Source of the DNA: Fasciola hepatica
Lineage: Eukaryota > Platyhelminthes > Trematoda > Plagiorchiida > Fasciolidae
Direction: 5' to 3'
Length of the DNA: 64,000 nucleotides
Assembly (NCBI GenBank): GCA_948099385.1
Contig: CANUEZ040000156.1
Location: 4,092,001 to 4,156,000 of the forward strand
In this document: positions 26,301 to 38,696 of the stretch, piece by piece
Numbering within the stretch: the stretch's first letter is position 1
How the letters are laid out: each line of letters begins with the position of its first letter
Position numbers and translations under genes: made by a program
The notes under the pieces: generated by a model
Databases searched by the model: none
Told to the model about the DNA's origin: nothing
What the model saw: the letters and a program-made list of their open reading frames with translations, nothing else

Positions 26301-28445
26301 AACCACCCGCAGTTTTCGAGTTTCTTGGGGTTGAGAACCGGGTGGTGCGGTGGATACCAAAGCCCCTTCCGGCCGTCGGTATTGCAGGCACCCTTTCAGA
26401 GCAGCCGAGAGCTTCGTTTCGCTTCATTATTTCTGCTTATCGTTCCCACAGATCTTGGTCCCGAACGAAGCGTTCTTCAAATCGTAGTAGTCTTTGCGGA
26501 GCATAGACTCTGTTATCAGCCCAAGGGTCAGCAGTTGTGCGCCATGGGAGGGGAACCTCGAAGCGTTTTTAAGGCCCCTAGGTCCTTGCCGCACTGTCCG
26601 CAGAGCGAAGGGATCCTCTTGAGACAATGAAATTCTTTCGTCTCCAGTGTCGTGAAACTCCTTTTCATACAGCCACGGCAGTTGATACTCTATGAGGTCC
26701 GTTTCAGCTGATACATGAATTACGGGACCATCTCCCCCTGCTGGACCACATAGTACCCATCCCAATGCTGTGCGTACGGCATAAGGTGCCTGGCAGTCGC
26801 CCACTCTCTGGTCTAGTACCCGATGTGTCTCTGTTTTGTTGCAGCCGATGAGGAGATCTACTTCGTCGTCTTCCCAGTCTACAACGGTGACATCCTGCAG
26901 GTGAGGCTATCTAGTTAAAATTGCGTTCACCAACCTTGGTGCTTGCATGGGGAGATCAGCTAATGTGAATGCTTCCGTTGCTTCGATTTGCTCGTTAGTG
27001 TCTGAGGTGATGAGCTGTAACCTCAACCGGAGGGCAGCCATTACTTGTGTTCCCCCCCACCGTGCTCACTGCTGACGAAGTTGTACTTTCGGTGATCCGG
27101 CTTTTGTTGGCAAACCGCTCCTTCAGCAGGGTGGTGTCTGATCCACTGTCGACAAAGGCCAACGCCTAGACCACCCCAGCTGGAGTTATCACTCCCATGG
27201 TAACTACTCCTAAGCGTATTGGTTTACTGGCAGACCACGACGTTGAACAAATTACACTTGGCCCGGTGTTCGCCTCTGGGGCAGGTTCTCTCTCCTGGTG
27301 TAACAGCCGGTGGTGTCTGCTTGAGCAACCCTCGTGAAGACATCTGGTTCTTTTTCGACAACCTGCTGCCCGGTGTGGTGCTGAGGCGTTGAGGCGTTGA
27401 TGGACTTCGGGATTTCTAGTAGCCCATGGCTAGCGTCGCAGGACCTACAACTTGGACGCGTAGTAGCCCCGCGTGAAGGGGCATGTGAATTTGCTCATGG
27501 CTGACATTTTGGATGCTTTCGTGCAATGGTTTGAACCTGGCTAGTGCTAAGTTTGCTCACACGGTTACTGTCCCGGATGAGTCGGCCAAATCTACTGTCA
27601 GCTATCTTGGTTGGCCTGCCCAGGTATTCCATCTAGTCTTCGAATTTAGCCTCACGGTCGCTCCGACTTATACATTCCGCCTCTTCCTCACACAGACCCT
27701 GTAGTTCGGGAGAGAGGTAACGGACTATGCCCTAATGTATGCATTGCGTCGAGGTCAGCCCTGTGGTTGTATAGACTCCGCCCTTGGATATTTGACTTCT
27801 AAAATCACGCCCCTTATTAGATTACGGGCTACCTTGAATGGCTGGCCGAGCAGGTCCCTCAAAGTCTTCCTTGCTCCTGTGTAGCCTTTTCCCGGGTCGA
27901 GCATGGTGCACCCATCGATAGCTTCTCTTCTTCTGCCTTGACAGTAATGAGTCCGATAGGGGAGCCTTTGCCCGGGGTCGGTTATTTTGTTTTCGACGGA
28001 AGTTCTGAACTGCCCGATGAACTTGCAGTAGCCTTCAAATAGTCCTTTAAAAACTGTCAGTTCTACTCTTGGCAGATCGATCGTTCATTGGGTTGGTGTT
28101 TTATATTCGACTACCGGTGCGGAGTTTCCTATTTAATTTGTCCTGATCAGTCGGATGCGCCGTAGTCGGTGGTCTTTTGCTCGCGTCCGTTCTGTCTACA
28201 TTCCTCTTGTGCTTCCTGGGCTTGTTGCCTAACCGACAGCAGTTGACGTTCTAGGTCTAGTATCCTCAACTTAAATAGATTGACATTCCTGCAATCCATA
28301 TTACTCTCAGTAATACATGAGCTAGTAATGACAGTACTAGGTGACTTAGCAATAACTACGGAACTAAAAGTACCCGAAACCTACCCAGTGACTTGCAGTA
28401 TTAATTCCTGTCCAGATTCAAACTGCTTCGGTGTTTTCTTGGCAT
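23358..28445 (-). pseudogene. Broken BEL/Pao gag-pol polyprotein
   Basis: Start-equivalent ATG at 28443-28445; the stop after the C-terminal region is at 23358. Recognisable pieces in order on the minus strand: a poorly preserved gag and zinc-knuckle region (about 28.4-27.0 kb); protease to pre-RT segment 26804-26427; RT 26360-25773, with YVGD in place of the catalytic YVDD; RNase H 25541-25260 (FSDAS present, a few residues lost after it); connection 24980-24543; integrase zinc-binding part 24512-24276, in which the CxxC has become CVHR; integrase core 24070-23584, with HSDSGPNF for YSDNGSNF and GGLWERL keeping the Glu; and the C-terminal region 23693-23358. Stops, frameshifts and lost catalytic residues mean it cannot encode an active product. 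Confidence 0.85.
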
Positions 28446-28484
28446 GTAGAGTATTTCCCCGTTCCAAGTTGATCAACCGAGTAT

Positions 28485-28856
28485 TATAAGACGCCTTCGG
28501 GCAAAACGTAGCCTAATTCGCAACGGATACCGAAATCAGAAAGCGATTGTCCGTGCAATTCTACGATACTAGACCGTCAAATGAACAATAACACGGAACA
28601 GATACCAAACTCAATTACCGATCACAAGGACTCAGAAATCGAGAACCAAGTTGCAGCGTGCGAGAAAGGAGCACGTGCGTCACGCAGGTCCAGAATAGGA
28701 TATGACAGATTAGCGCTTTGGACGCGAACAAACAAATGTTGGTTCATGAAACACACGGTGCACAAGAACAAGCAAGTAGTGTAAATGAGTGAGTGATGTC
28801 GAGGTAGCATGGAATTACGTTGTTTCTGAGGGGACTTTTCACGACCGGTCCTTACA
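28485..28856 (-). repeat. 5' LTR (right in window) of the decayed BEL/Pao copy
   Basis: Begins TATAAGACGCC right after GAGTAT, the same internal boundary as in the intact element (GAGTAT then TGTTACGACC). Ends ACCGGTCCTTACA. The central part, about 28553-28837, shows no difference by eye from 22346-22630. Confidence 0.8.
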
Positions 28857-31800
28857 TATGGTTGAGGCCTCCTTAAAGCACAGTGGTTTTTGGGGGCCAC
28901 CAACTTGCATACAAAAAGTTCCTGCCCTCTTTTTCCCCCGCCAGCTCTGCCTAGCTTTTCCACCAGGATGGACTTCCCACGTTCTAACGGCGCGCAAAGT
29001 AGCGAAGACCTCAGATAGATCCGCAACTTTGCCCTTGGATACATTTGTCATTCTCGTACGGTATCGTACTCGTGGTCCAATTCCAACCCGAGAGCCGCAG
29101 TAACCAAGGCTTGTTTCCCAGTTTCTTCCGATTTCACCGTCACTGTTTGAGGGCGGCGATTACCTTGCTTCTCAATGTGAACCTAAGGGTTTCGTAGTCT
29201 CCCTCGCCCAGTAGAGCAGCTACTCTCAAATTATCTATCTCTTTTGGGAACTTGATCACGAAAATGTGGGGTCACCTGGGAGATTACCAAAATCTCCCCC
29301 TATTCGGCTCCCATGCACGCTGTACAAGGGCCTGGTTTGGGGCAGAGCTCAGTAATTGGACTAAAAATCGTGCCTCGGGGTGCACAAGGTTTGCCTTTTC
29401 ATTCCGGGGCTCATGGATAACAGTCCCATGCTGCCCTTTTAGCCCTGCGGCTTGTTAGTTCAGGTGTTCTATAAGCACAGTGTCCTTGTGGTTTCCTACT
29501 TATGGATACATGTAGGCTAAGAAGTGCTTTAGACAATCAACCTCCACATTTATTTTACTTGAACCAAGTTGATCTTCGTCCGTTAAGTGGGCTTAGCCCG
29601 GCTGCTGCTGTTGGCTGTGCTCGATGAGGACCAATACTCTCCCTTTTGTACATCGTCTCTACTCACCTGATGAATGCAAAAACCCCGCGGTGCCAACATG
29701 GTTACACTGTCTGGGCACTTTAGCCACCTTTCGGGTATGGCTATGAAATTGAAGTTTTCAGCCTCAGACGCGAGCTCCTTACTCTCGTTCAAAATGCACC
29801 CAGCTTTGGTACTTGATACCACTATCTGCTCCGAGTTTCCCGGCCGACTTCGGGTGCACTCGGAAATCATTCCTGTGTGCCTACCCCGATTTTGCCGCCA
29901 AGTAGTAAGGTACGGGACTAGCGCCAGGTAAGACTGTATATGTAGGACTGGCGGTTTCTGCAAGTTTCCCCGCTATAGGTAGCTTGGATAGCTCCACCTC
30001 AAGTCCCTTCCGGTTTGGGTCGATACCTAAGGTCGTGGTGTCATTAGTGCGATTTTCAGCCTGGGAAAAGCCACCAATATCAATAGCTACCCCACCTCAT
30101 TTATGAGGATCAGTTCTCCTCGATCTACAACAGTTCATCCCTGACTCGGGGGCTAATGGATTACAACAAGGTGGCCTTGGATTTCCTAGCTCAAAACTGG
30201 TTCCCTCTGTTTACCCAGCCTGAAACCTCTTTGAACCCTACTGCTCCTAGTAGCTCCGCTACCCTCTATAGGTCACTTGTTGACCTCTCTACCTCCCGAT
30301 TATGAATCTTGACAATCCTGCACACAGGTTCATGACAGCTCTCGATACTACACTTCGAAATCTCCCCGGGGAGATACCCGAAGCCTAGGCGAGTTGGGCT
30401 GAATACGACGCAAGGGTATCCACCTGGGCTCTCATGCTGGCAAGTTTCTCCTCTTGTTCATTGAGCCACAAGAGATATTTTGGTGCGATTGGAGACCTTT
30501 TCGGGTCATCCGCGATTACGCGCTATGTATTGGGCGAAGTGGTTTCAGGTATGGAGGCATCGGTTGTTCTGTTTTGTACCTTCTTACTTTTGGAAGTTCT
30601 CTTTCCCACCCTCGCACAGATGATGCTTACCCACTTGAGATATTAATATTCAATATGCAAACTGAAATCCTTATTCGGTAGGTTGACACAATTTTATGGT
30701 GCCGCTTACAATGGCAGTCGCGCAAGGCACCCGCATCGATGGATTTCACGTACCAAAAGCGACTGCACCGGCAGGGCTCATGTTCGGAAGTGGAGGATGC
30801 GATTTATTTGGGCTAGGGAAGTTACTTATTGCAAACCCCATCGAGGGCTTCACGAAGTGAGAGAAAGACGACCTTAGCAAGGCTAGTTCTGCTTGGCCTG
30901 AATACACAAGTGCCAGACGGGGTACTGGTTCACTTGGCACAGTTCTTCCCCGAACGTCACGAAAACCCTGGGCACTCAGTCTCTTTGATTCAAGTTATTT
31001 TGCCCCAGAGTAAATTTCGTACAGTCTGCCTTGCCTCCGTTTAACAAGCCCCGAACTTTGTTCTTTGTGTTCTTTTCGGTGTTTGCCGGTGTTCAGATTG
31101 CATAAGTCCCCAACTGGGTCTTCTTGGGCACTTCCTGTTCACGCATTTCATCTTCTTTTCTTTCTCTGAATGTTTCCCAAGGTTCATTTGTCCTTTTCCC
31201 TAATAAAAGGCCATGTCTCTTGAAGCCCTTCTTCTTGCTATTACCGGCGATATCTGGCTTATGGTTATTCGCCATGTGCTGCTTATTTTGCGAGTTTTCT
31301 TTGGTGAACTTCCCGTTCTTTCTATCCCAAGTCCGGTGCTTTTGCCCGAAACACCCTCAGTAGTTTCAGTGGTAGCTCCGTATCACGGTATAGCGCAGTC
31401 AATGGGGTTTCAGGCATCCAGACAAGCAAATGGCGAACGACCTCTTCTCAGTAAGCCGTGGAAGTCTCAGGGGATCTAATGGAAGCTCTGAAGAAGATTA
31501 CGGGACTGATAATCCCAACTGAACTGTCGGCAGCATAGGAGCATCACTATAAGCTAAAGGGACAGGAATTTGAAATCCTTCAAGTGAGACCACAAAAGAA
31601 GCACATTTCCAGACAGAAGCCGAGTTCCCGTGGGACTCATCTTGATGCTGTCTAGTACAGGAATGCGGATTGCTTTATTTGGCCTCAGAACAATGTCCCG
31701 CGGCCAGCTCCAGTCTGAGCCCACAGACAATACAGAAAGTTACTGATATCCCTGACTTTGGGGAGCGAACAACTGATCTTTGCCAGCCATATAGGTAGAG

Positions 31801-32639
31801 TTTGGCTGTCGCGGCAAAACTTAACGATAGTCCACCAATAACTGCTCACGGTGGCATTATACGAAGTGTGAGCAACCTTTATTCCCTACAGTGCACTGGT
31901 CGGGCCACCTCTGGAACGTTGCTACTAAGCCCGGGCACCTGCTTTTTTGCGGAGAGGCTCATGTTTTACACCAGCCCGCCAGCCCCGCTGAGAAGACTTT
32001 CTGGTTTTCAGTCGCTTCGATTCAATATTACGAAAAGGGAGTTTACATAGGATTTGTGACGATCACAGCAGGATCCCCGCTCAAACACTTGTCCGTTCAA
32101 CTGCTATTTGCTGCCAGGTCTTCTTAGTGGTTGGTCTGAAGGCAAACTCGATTGGGTAACTCCGCTCAGGCGACCGTTGGCATTTGTCCGTCTTGAAGTA
32201 AAGCACGGGTTCAACCCTATAGGCCAAACCGTCCTGGTTCCTGATGAGTCTATCTAGTCTTGAAGCCGTGAAGTAGTTCACTGGTGAGAGGCTTGAGCTC
32301 AAATGTTCCTGGTTCTTGTAGGTACCCTCTTTTCTTCGGCTCCGCCGAGCTGGAGCGGCAAAGTCCGACAACAAGGGGGCAAACATTTTCGCAGAAGCGA
32401 CTTTAGAAAGGAAATGAAATCTCCCAATGTAGTGCATTAGTCTGAAAATATGAACATGGATACATTAACATATCTCTAGTTTTGTTGTTTTCAAATTTAC
32501 GCCGAAGGGCGATTCGGACATACTTTCGTAAGAGGGAGCAGAACTGTTCCTTTTATAACTGCTTACATGTACAAGAAAATAAGACTGAAGACGAGACGTG
32601 TAAATATGGGAAAGGCTAACCTACTCGGGGGCGACCAGA
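28857..32639. other. Unrecognised DNA, possible relic of another minus-strand retroelement
   Basis: No confident domain. On the minus strand some segments look formerly coding: about 29000-28880 reads as a cysteine-containing segment that could be a ruined zinc knuckle; about 29240-29140 is open (FPKEIDNLRVAALLGEGDYE); about 30500-30420 reads KYLLWLNEQEEKLASMRAQV, a short helix-like stretch. These could belong to the gag of an LTR element, perhaps the missing upstream half of the relic ending at 22278, but I cannot show continuity. Nothing is identifiable at 31.5-32.6 kb. Confidence 0.3.
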
Positions 32640-34240
32640 GAATTGACTGGGTTTGAGTTTAGTGCTAACCAGTTGTTTATTCTTGCCTTAAAAGCCTCTT
32701 CTGAGGGGTCTTTCACTACCTCCCTTGGAAGGCTATTCCGTTGAGGTATTATCCAGGACGAGGAGAAATGTTGTCCAACGAAGGCACGTGAACAGGGTTT
32801 GAAGAGTTAACTTGTGTGTCCTAGAAGGGCCTCCAAGTTCGGACTAATGAGAAACAGATCCACTAGACCTGTTGAGAAAATATCATACATCAGGACTAGG
32901 TCTGCATTAATACGGAGTGTCTCAAGAGGATAGAGATTAACTTATGTTAGACGAACCGAGTAGGGGGTAGAACCTAACCAGCGTACCATTTTGGTCGCCT
33001 TCCATCGAATCTGCCTCAAGAAGCTTCGATCTCTGACGAGTCCAGGATGTGCTATCTGGTTGCCATATTCCAAAAGAGGTCGAATATAGGTTTTATGTAG
33101 AAGATGGAAGTCCTCTTTGGATACTATGGGAAAAGTTAGTCTAATAAGGTCTACCACATGGAAGTGAGTTTTACTAGATTTATCTTGGTGGGAGGAGAAA
33201 GAGAGGTTACTGCCCGGCCAAAAACCAGGGATCTTGCTTTTATCCACTATTTGGATTTGTGTGCCCCCACTTATTTTGAAGAGAGGAGCCGAAGCATTGC
33301 CAAATCATATGATTCCACTTTTGTCATCGTTTATTTGGAGGCTCCAGACAGCTAACCAAGGCTTGGCCGAGTCGGTAGTTGACTGCACCGCATTTGCTCC
33401 AGTCTCCCAGATTGTGACTTCATGTGCGTGCATTGCTATGCTGACCGGAACCACTTCAGGGAGGTGGTTGATGTAGATGAGAAATAGGAGAAGACCGAGG
33501 ACATAGCCCTGGGGGACTCCCATATCCGTGGGTGCAGGCTGAGACGGATAAGTGCACATAAGAACCGAGAAGAGTCGGTTTCTTGAAAAGCTCTCAATCA
33601 GGGGCAGAAGGCGACCGGAGATTCCGTACATTCCCAGTTCATACGGGGCGGAATATGAGGGACACCATCAAAGGCTCTGGCAAGATCTATGGGTGCGGCA
33701 TGGGATATCTTGCCAGAATCGTGGGTCCGTGTCAGACTGTCCATAACGGTCAGCATATTGGTGATGCATGACCTGCCGGGAAGGTGACCTACTGTTGACC
33801 AAGAGTGTCAAGATTTCACGTTTTGTGGTAAGCTCGAAGGCCTTGCCAGGGCACTGGTGAGGTTGATTGACTTATAACTTCCAGGAAGGTGTCGATCTCC
33901 TTTCTCATAAATTGGGACGGTTACAGAGTGCTTTCATTAATTTGGAAACTTTCCTTTGTCCATGCATTTTTTAAAGAGCACAGAGTATGATGCTACAGGA
34001 GTAGAGGCTGATTAATTAAGAATGCGAGGACGAACTTCGTCCAGTCCCATCGAGCTAGACCGGTTGGGTTTTTTGATCCCCTCCTCTACTTCCTCGTGCG
34101 ACCTTGACGGTTCTCTTCCCTGTATATTAGTGCATGCTGATTTGGTTCGGATTAACAGTTATGCATTTACTGTCAGCGGTTGCTGCCTGATCCACGTAGG
34201 TGACGAAACTCATGGAACTGTTCACCTCTCCCGGTAGTAG
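32640..34240 (-). pseudogene. LINE (CR1-like) RT and C-terminal region, decayed
   Basis: Read on the minus strand from about 34180 there is a MGLDEVRPRIL segment (usual GPD-I-P-IL), LFKKCMDKGKFPN (usual LF--SL--G-FP--WK), VPIYEKGDRHLPGSYKSINLTS (usual VPI-KKG----NYRPISLTS), then after breaks YGISGRLLPLIESFSRNR and VPQGYVLGLLLFLIYINHLP (palm). The YADD region has become MHAHEVT. 33247-32942 carries the C-terminal FHLLHKTYIRPLLEYGNQIAHPG type segment, and about 32750-32650 the final NSLPREVVKDPSEEAFKARI. Stops and frameshifts interrupt it. It is the same general family as the plus-strand copy at 49.4-51.4 kb. Confidence 0.75.
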
Positions 34241-36935
34241 TGGCGTGGTGTCATTCCACCCGGAGCCGATCCTGATGCTAACCTATTTATACCTCGGCAA
34301 ATGCCCGATCGATGTGAAAGATACCGTGCACGATAAACCCTTTTATCCATGTTGCCAAGACTTCAACACGGCAGTGTTGGGAAAAGCGGCTCGGCTGATG
34401 AGAGAAGCTATCTACGAAGCCAGAATTATGGATTGGAATACGGTTTAAACTACAAGGATGTTCTGGAATTGGCTTCATTGGTGTCCGCTCTGAATCGCCA
34501 GCCCACCCAGCAGTTGGTTATAATAATATAATATTGGTATATTTCTCGGCCATGGTCGAGAGGCACGCGCTGACGCATGATCATGGTGTAACATGTTACT
34601 CAATAAGATGAAATATTCACAAAATTCTAAGTATGAAAGTCGAGAGTATCAGAGATGGAAAAACATAGACAGCAACAGTTTGAATGGATCATTCTGATAA
34701 TGGTTTGCGCGGCAGTTTTGAACCAGTTTCGAATCCGGGCTAGACAGTGGTGCGCGGTGGGGATGTCGAAGAAATCGTTGACGCAGTTCTAAGGAGGCAT
34801 TATGAACAAGAATGATGCAAGCCAAGGAAACCGGAGGCCAACTAAGGTTCTGCAGATGGAGTAAATTTTTAACAAGAAGAAGAGGGGGGAAATCGACGCA
34901 TGCGAAGAGGATAGCGATCCATGAAGACAATGCAGACCCTGAATGACGGATTTACCGGAGTTCGAAAACGGAATGAGCTTTGAATCAAGTGGACATGAGG
35001 CCAATTTCGTGAAAGTGAACTGGTGGATGTGGGAGAAACAGCAGTCCATAAAAAGGTAAGTTTAGATTCAAGGCCAGTAACATGTACTATTCAGAAATAA
35101 GAAGGCGCAACTGGAAGGTTCTCGAGAAGTGGAGAGTCAATTTCCAGCCGGCTACGGTTCGGAGGAAGGATAACCTGTGGTAACGGATAATAAAGTGGGA
35201 AAATCTCCGCATGGACTTCAGCGTTGTTTTGCTGTTTTACTGACAAATATATGTATGTGTTGATGCATTTGCCTTCAGTGTTATTCAGCGTCATTTCTGG
35301 AAATGTACGGCTTCGAATGCGTAAGTTTCGTCTGGCAGGGCACAGTATGTGTCGGTCAATCAGCCGAGTGTGGCTGTATATTAGCGGCATGCGCGTGAAC
35401 CGGAATTCGTGTTCGTTGCGTTAGAAAACGCTGAACGATCTGATAAGCAATTAGGGGTATCTCCTGTTGTGTGGTTTGATTTCAGTCTCAGTTGCTATGG
35501 TAGGTTCCACTTGAATCTCTATCCGTGCGAGTCAAAGCGGCATCCTTCGTTAGCCAATTTGGCGACTGAGATGGTGAGAGACAACGAACCTGAAATAAAG
35601 GGAGATTGCAGTCTGGACGTGGTTCCAGCTGTGGGTTATGATAATATATGAAGATAATAAACAATGGATTGGTTAGGTCTATATGAGTGGGGCATGGGTA
35701 AAATAGACTCGCAGTGGATTTGAGCTATACTGCTGCAGGCCGACGAAGTTGCGTACACTGGCTTGGTAACTGTGTATGCATTTAAAAGGATTTGTGATTT
35801 GCCCGTGAGCATGGCATCGCTGGGATACTAATAAAAGACCTAGGGCTTCACGGTTAAGGGTGGTTAGTAATGATAACCCTCGATACCGTTTGCTTACGCA
35901 GAACGTGGTTGGGCAACGAGGCGATACGATAGGTTTGAAGTGACAGACTGATCGAGTAGGACTAACATACTGTTTGCGTGGCGCTACGCTGTTACTGTCT
36001 CTTTCTGTATAGTGGTTATTCTATACTGAGTAGTTTCTGAGGAGTCAAAGTAGAAGGAACTATTGGGGTGACAGTAGTGATACATTAGAGGTAATTGGTC
36101 ACTTGTCTTGGAACATTGACGCGAGTTCATCTATGCTCTTCCTCGATAGTGCTATCGTACTGAGATTAAGCTCCAACGTGAGCAAGGAAATCTGATGTGG
36201 ATATGATTGCATGGTTACCGTGGTATCTTTTTCGCTGTTATCGTGCTGCAAAGCAGGACTACACCGATGTGAGGACTGGTTTGGGGAACCGTGAGAGGTG
36301 GGTCCGAATTTTCGTGAGGGAAGCAAACTCTAACGGTCTACATTTGGTGCTCATGATAGGCGGCACAAGGGCCAGCTTCCGGTAGGAAGGTAGCACGATA
36401 CACAACTACTGGCATCCAGCACGTGGCTCTCCAAAAATGATCCACACTTTTTAGACGTTCTTATTATTCTTTTTTAATGGTTTTATCACAGTCAGGTATC
36501 TGGCTGTCAGAGAAGGCGAAGCTGCTTTTGGTGGGCGACCACAGCTCCCACGCCCCGGCCGAAACATGGACCGCACGTAACAAACCGCGTTGGGAATAGG
36601 TCAACCACACCAGTCAATCCGTAGCGACACTACAACCCAGAGACATGGGTCACATGTGACAAGGCTGGTGTACCTGGAAGACAAAACAGTGGGGTATATT
36701 TTTTTCTCTCACTTTTTTGTGCCAATCTCTTACTTTTTGGTGTTTATGTCTTATTGGTGGTCAACTCTGTGCAGGGAGACCATCACGGCCAGGAATGTTT
36801 GCAGAAGTGCCGCGCTAACACTCGCCTTATCCGTGAAGTCAGAACACCCAGGCCGTTTACATGGGACAAAAAATGCAGGGGGAGGTAGGGTCAACCACAG
36901 CCTGCGATTATTCGATGGGGTTTATGTTCTCTAGG
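34241..36935. other. No recognisable gene
   Basis: Several frames of 60-115 codons exist, such as 34200-34448 on the plus strand (contains SFHPEPILMLTYLYLGKC) and 35390-35091 on the minus strand. None shows a domain I can name or good flanking splice sites. No repeat from elsewhere in the window was seen. Confidence 0.4.
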
Positions 36936-36939
36936 GTGA

Positions 36940-37257
36940 GGACAACGTGTTCCTGAAATACACTCTGAAACGGTACAGCGCACCACTCCCACGACTGGAC
37001 ACTATCAACCTGCAGCAAAACGGCGTCAGCTAAAGGTATATTTATCGAAACACAGTCGGCTGGTTCACTGCCTGCGACACGTGACAGGTGCGGAAATAGG
37101 GCTTGGGTTGTACGGGTTGGCCAAGCGATGCCTGACCGCTTTCTCCTATATTTTGGGCAAGAAAACATACTTCGTCGGAGATAGACCAACGGCCGTTGAT
37201 GCCTTTGCATTCTCCCGATTGTGGCCGCCACCACTCTATGAATCGCAACAGGGTAAT
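36940..37257 (+). CDS. Possible exon of a FAXC/metaxin-like (GST C-terminal fold) protein, or relic of one
   Basis: One plus-strand frame is open from 36940 to 37347. The part at about 37066-37240 reads HVTGAEIGLGLYGLAKRC, then LTAFSYILGKKTYFVGDRPT, then AVDAFAFSRL. This resembles the C-terminal GST-like domain of the failed-axon-connections/metaxin family, where an E-I/E-E turn is followed by a helix, L--LLG-K-Y--G--P and a (V/L)DA--F--L motif. A good donor-like GTGAGT lies at 37258, after which similarity stops. No matching upstream or downstream exons (thioredoxin-like half, end of helix bundle) were found, so it may be an isolated exon of a gene with long introns or a pseudogene fragment. 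The family assignment is from short motifs only. Confidence 0.35.
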
Positions 37258-37879
37258 GTGAGTTGGCGGTCGATCGTTGGCACCAATGGTTCCGGCCTTG
37301 TTGCCCACTCTGCTTCTCATCCACTGATCGCTCACGCGTTACGATGACCCAATCTGGTCGTACATTTTGTAGGAGTCCAGAATGAATTTTTCCCCAAAGC
37401 AGCCGCACATTTCCGACGAGACAAAGCGCTGTTGGGGAAAACCAATCCAATAGGTGATGCGTTTGCTAATCATCCGGTTTGCGATAGCCTCCTGTTTGCT
37501 GGCCTTGCAGCCTGTGTGTTCAATGCTTATGCACGTTCCAAAGGACTTATTCGAATCCTTCCGGGTTCAGTGCCATATGGCCACATAGACTTCAGTCATT
37601 CCCACTAAAATTAATATTGTAATGATATTTTTGCCATCCCCCGTTCACACACACACCCCTTCTCACAACCCTGAGGGGCGCCGACCGATACCGTTTGTCG
37701 GTGGCAGCTGAACTCCGTTGCTAGCGTGCAGTAGTTATTGAGGTTCGTGTGATATTCATTTGCCGGGCAAGTCAAACTAGTTATCTTCCCCCTCTCCTCT
37801 GCAGTGAATAATGATTGCAAATAATGAGAAAAGTGCCCCAACGGGAAGACTAGCTATTTTGGCTGAAGAGCTGGGTGGC

Positions 37880-38308
37880 CATACGCAAGCACTACTTTTG
37901 TGCTGAAAACCGACATGGAATGAGGTTTGCAAACTTCTGCTACCTCAGAAAAGGACGTTGCAGGAGAACCACCAGAGAGCGACAGGGCGAACTCTGCGGA
38001 CCTTGATTAAAGGTTATGGCGCAGCTCTCTATAGAGAAAAGAACGGTTCGTACAAGCCCGGTCTAAGATTTCCCTCTGTAGTTTCTTGGAAGGTTCCTTA
38101 ATCTTAGATTTATAAAGATTCCGGGCGCGTCTGAGAACTTCTGCTTCCGCCGGAAGGGATGTGGCTCGGCATTTGGCAAACAGTTGAGAGCGTTTGATGA
38201 GAAGTCGTCTAACTGACTGTGGCAGATGTGCCTTAGCCTTTGGAATCTGCCGGATTCTAGGCACATATAGAATACCTGCCTTCAGAACACATTGCTCCAG
38301 TAGCCTGT
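37880..38308 (-). pseudogene. LINE (CR1-like), segment between endonuclease and RT, downstream of the BEL insertion
   Basis: The minus strand reads from 38308 into LLEQCVLKAGILYVPRIRQI, a basic linker with RRLLIKRSQLFAKCRATSL and ARNLYKSKIKE, then SFLYRELRHNL and after a stop GSPATSFSEVAEV. The same order, with different residues, occurs in the plus-strand LINE at 49.55-49.85 kb (ARLFARYKATGL, CKAKIKSYQNAV, FFFQYMRRLRG, GSPITCPSQVAEAF). It lies immediately beside the CCTGT duplication of the intact BEL element, and its frame joins that of the LINE part starting at 45016 without a break. RT sequence proper is not recognisable beyond about 37880, so the copy is truncated or too decayed. Confidence 0.75.
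38304..38308. repeat. Left copy of 5-bp target site duplication (CCTGT)
   Basis: CCTGT directly before the left LTR (38309) and again directly after the right LTR (45011-45015). Confidence 0.92.
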
Positions 38309-38687
38309 TGTTACGACCGTTTGAGCAATGCGTAGCCAAATTCGCAACGGATCCCGAAATCAGAAGGCGATTATCCGTGATAATTCTACGATACTAGATT
38401 ATTAAAATAAACAATGACATAAACAATATACAAACCTCAATAATACGATCACAAAGTCTCAACAACGAGAAACCGAATAGCAGCGTGTGAGCAGACAGCA
38501 CGTGCGTCACGCAGGTCCTGAACAAGGATGTGCCAAAATAGCGCTCTGGGCGCGAACAAACAACAATTGGTCCAGAAAAACAACCAGTTCGTAAAGACAA
38601 GTCAATAGTGTATGGAAATGAGTGATGTTGGGAAAAAACACTGAATCGCGAGGGAAAAAGGGGGATTTTCCACGACCGGCTGTTACA
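38309..38687 (-). repeat. 3' LTR of the intact BEL/Pao element
   Basis: 379 bp with TG...CA ends. It has the same length and, by eye, the same sequence as 44632-45010. It would carry the polyadenylation signals of the element transcript. No individual signal was assigned. Confidence 0.93.
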
Positions 38688-38696
38688 CCGCCCACC
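38688..38696 (-). promoter_or_regulatory. Probable polypurine tract (plus-strand primer site) of the BEL element
   Basis: Immediately upstream of the 3' LTR the minus strand reads GGTGGGCGG. In LTR elements a purine run in this place primes second-strand DNA synthesis. The decayed copy has the related GGTGGATGG in the same position (22651-22659). Confidence 0.5.

Larger units (their letters stand above)
22279..28856 (-). mobile_element. BEL/Pao retrotransposon, non-autonomous decayed copy with both LTRs
   Basis: Two 372-bp LTRs (22279-22650 and 28485-28856) enclose an internal region collinear with the intact element at 38309-45010. It includes the short leader after the upstream LTR and the TG-rich 3' untranslated part. 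All polyprotein domains are still recognisable on the minus strand but are split by stops and frameshifts. The left LTR directly abuts the pol of another BEL relic, so this copy probably inserted into it. The flanks CCGGG (left) and TATGG (right) do not match, so no clean target duplication remains. The LTR cores are nearly identical although the coding part is badly decayed. Confidence 0.85.
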
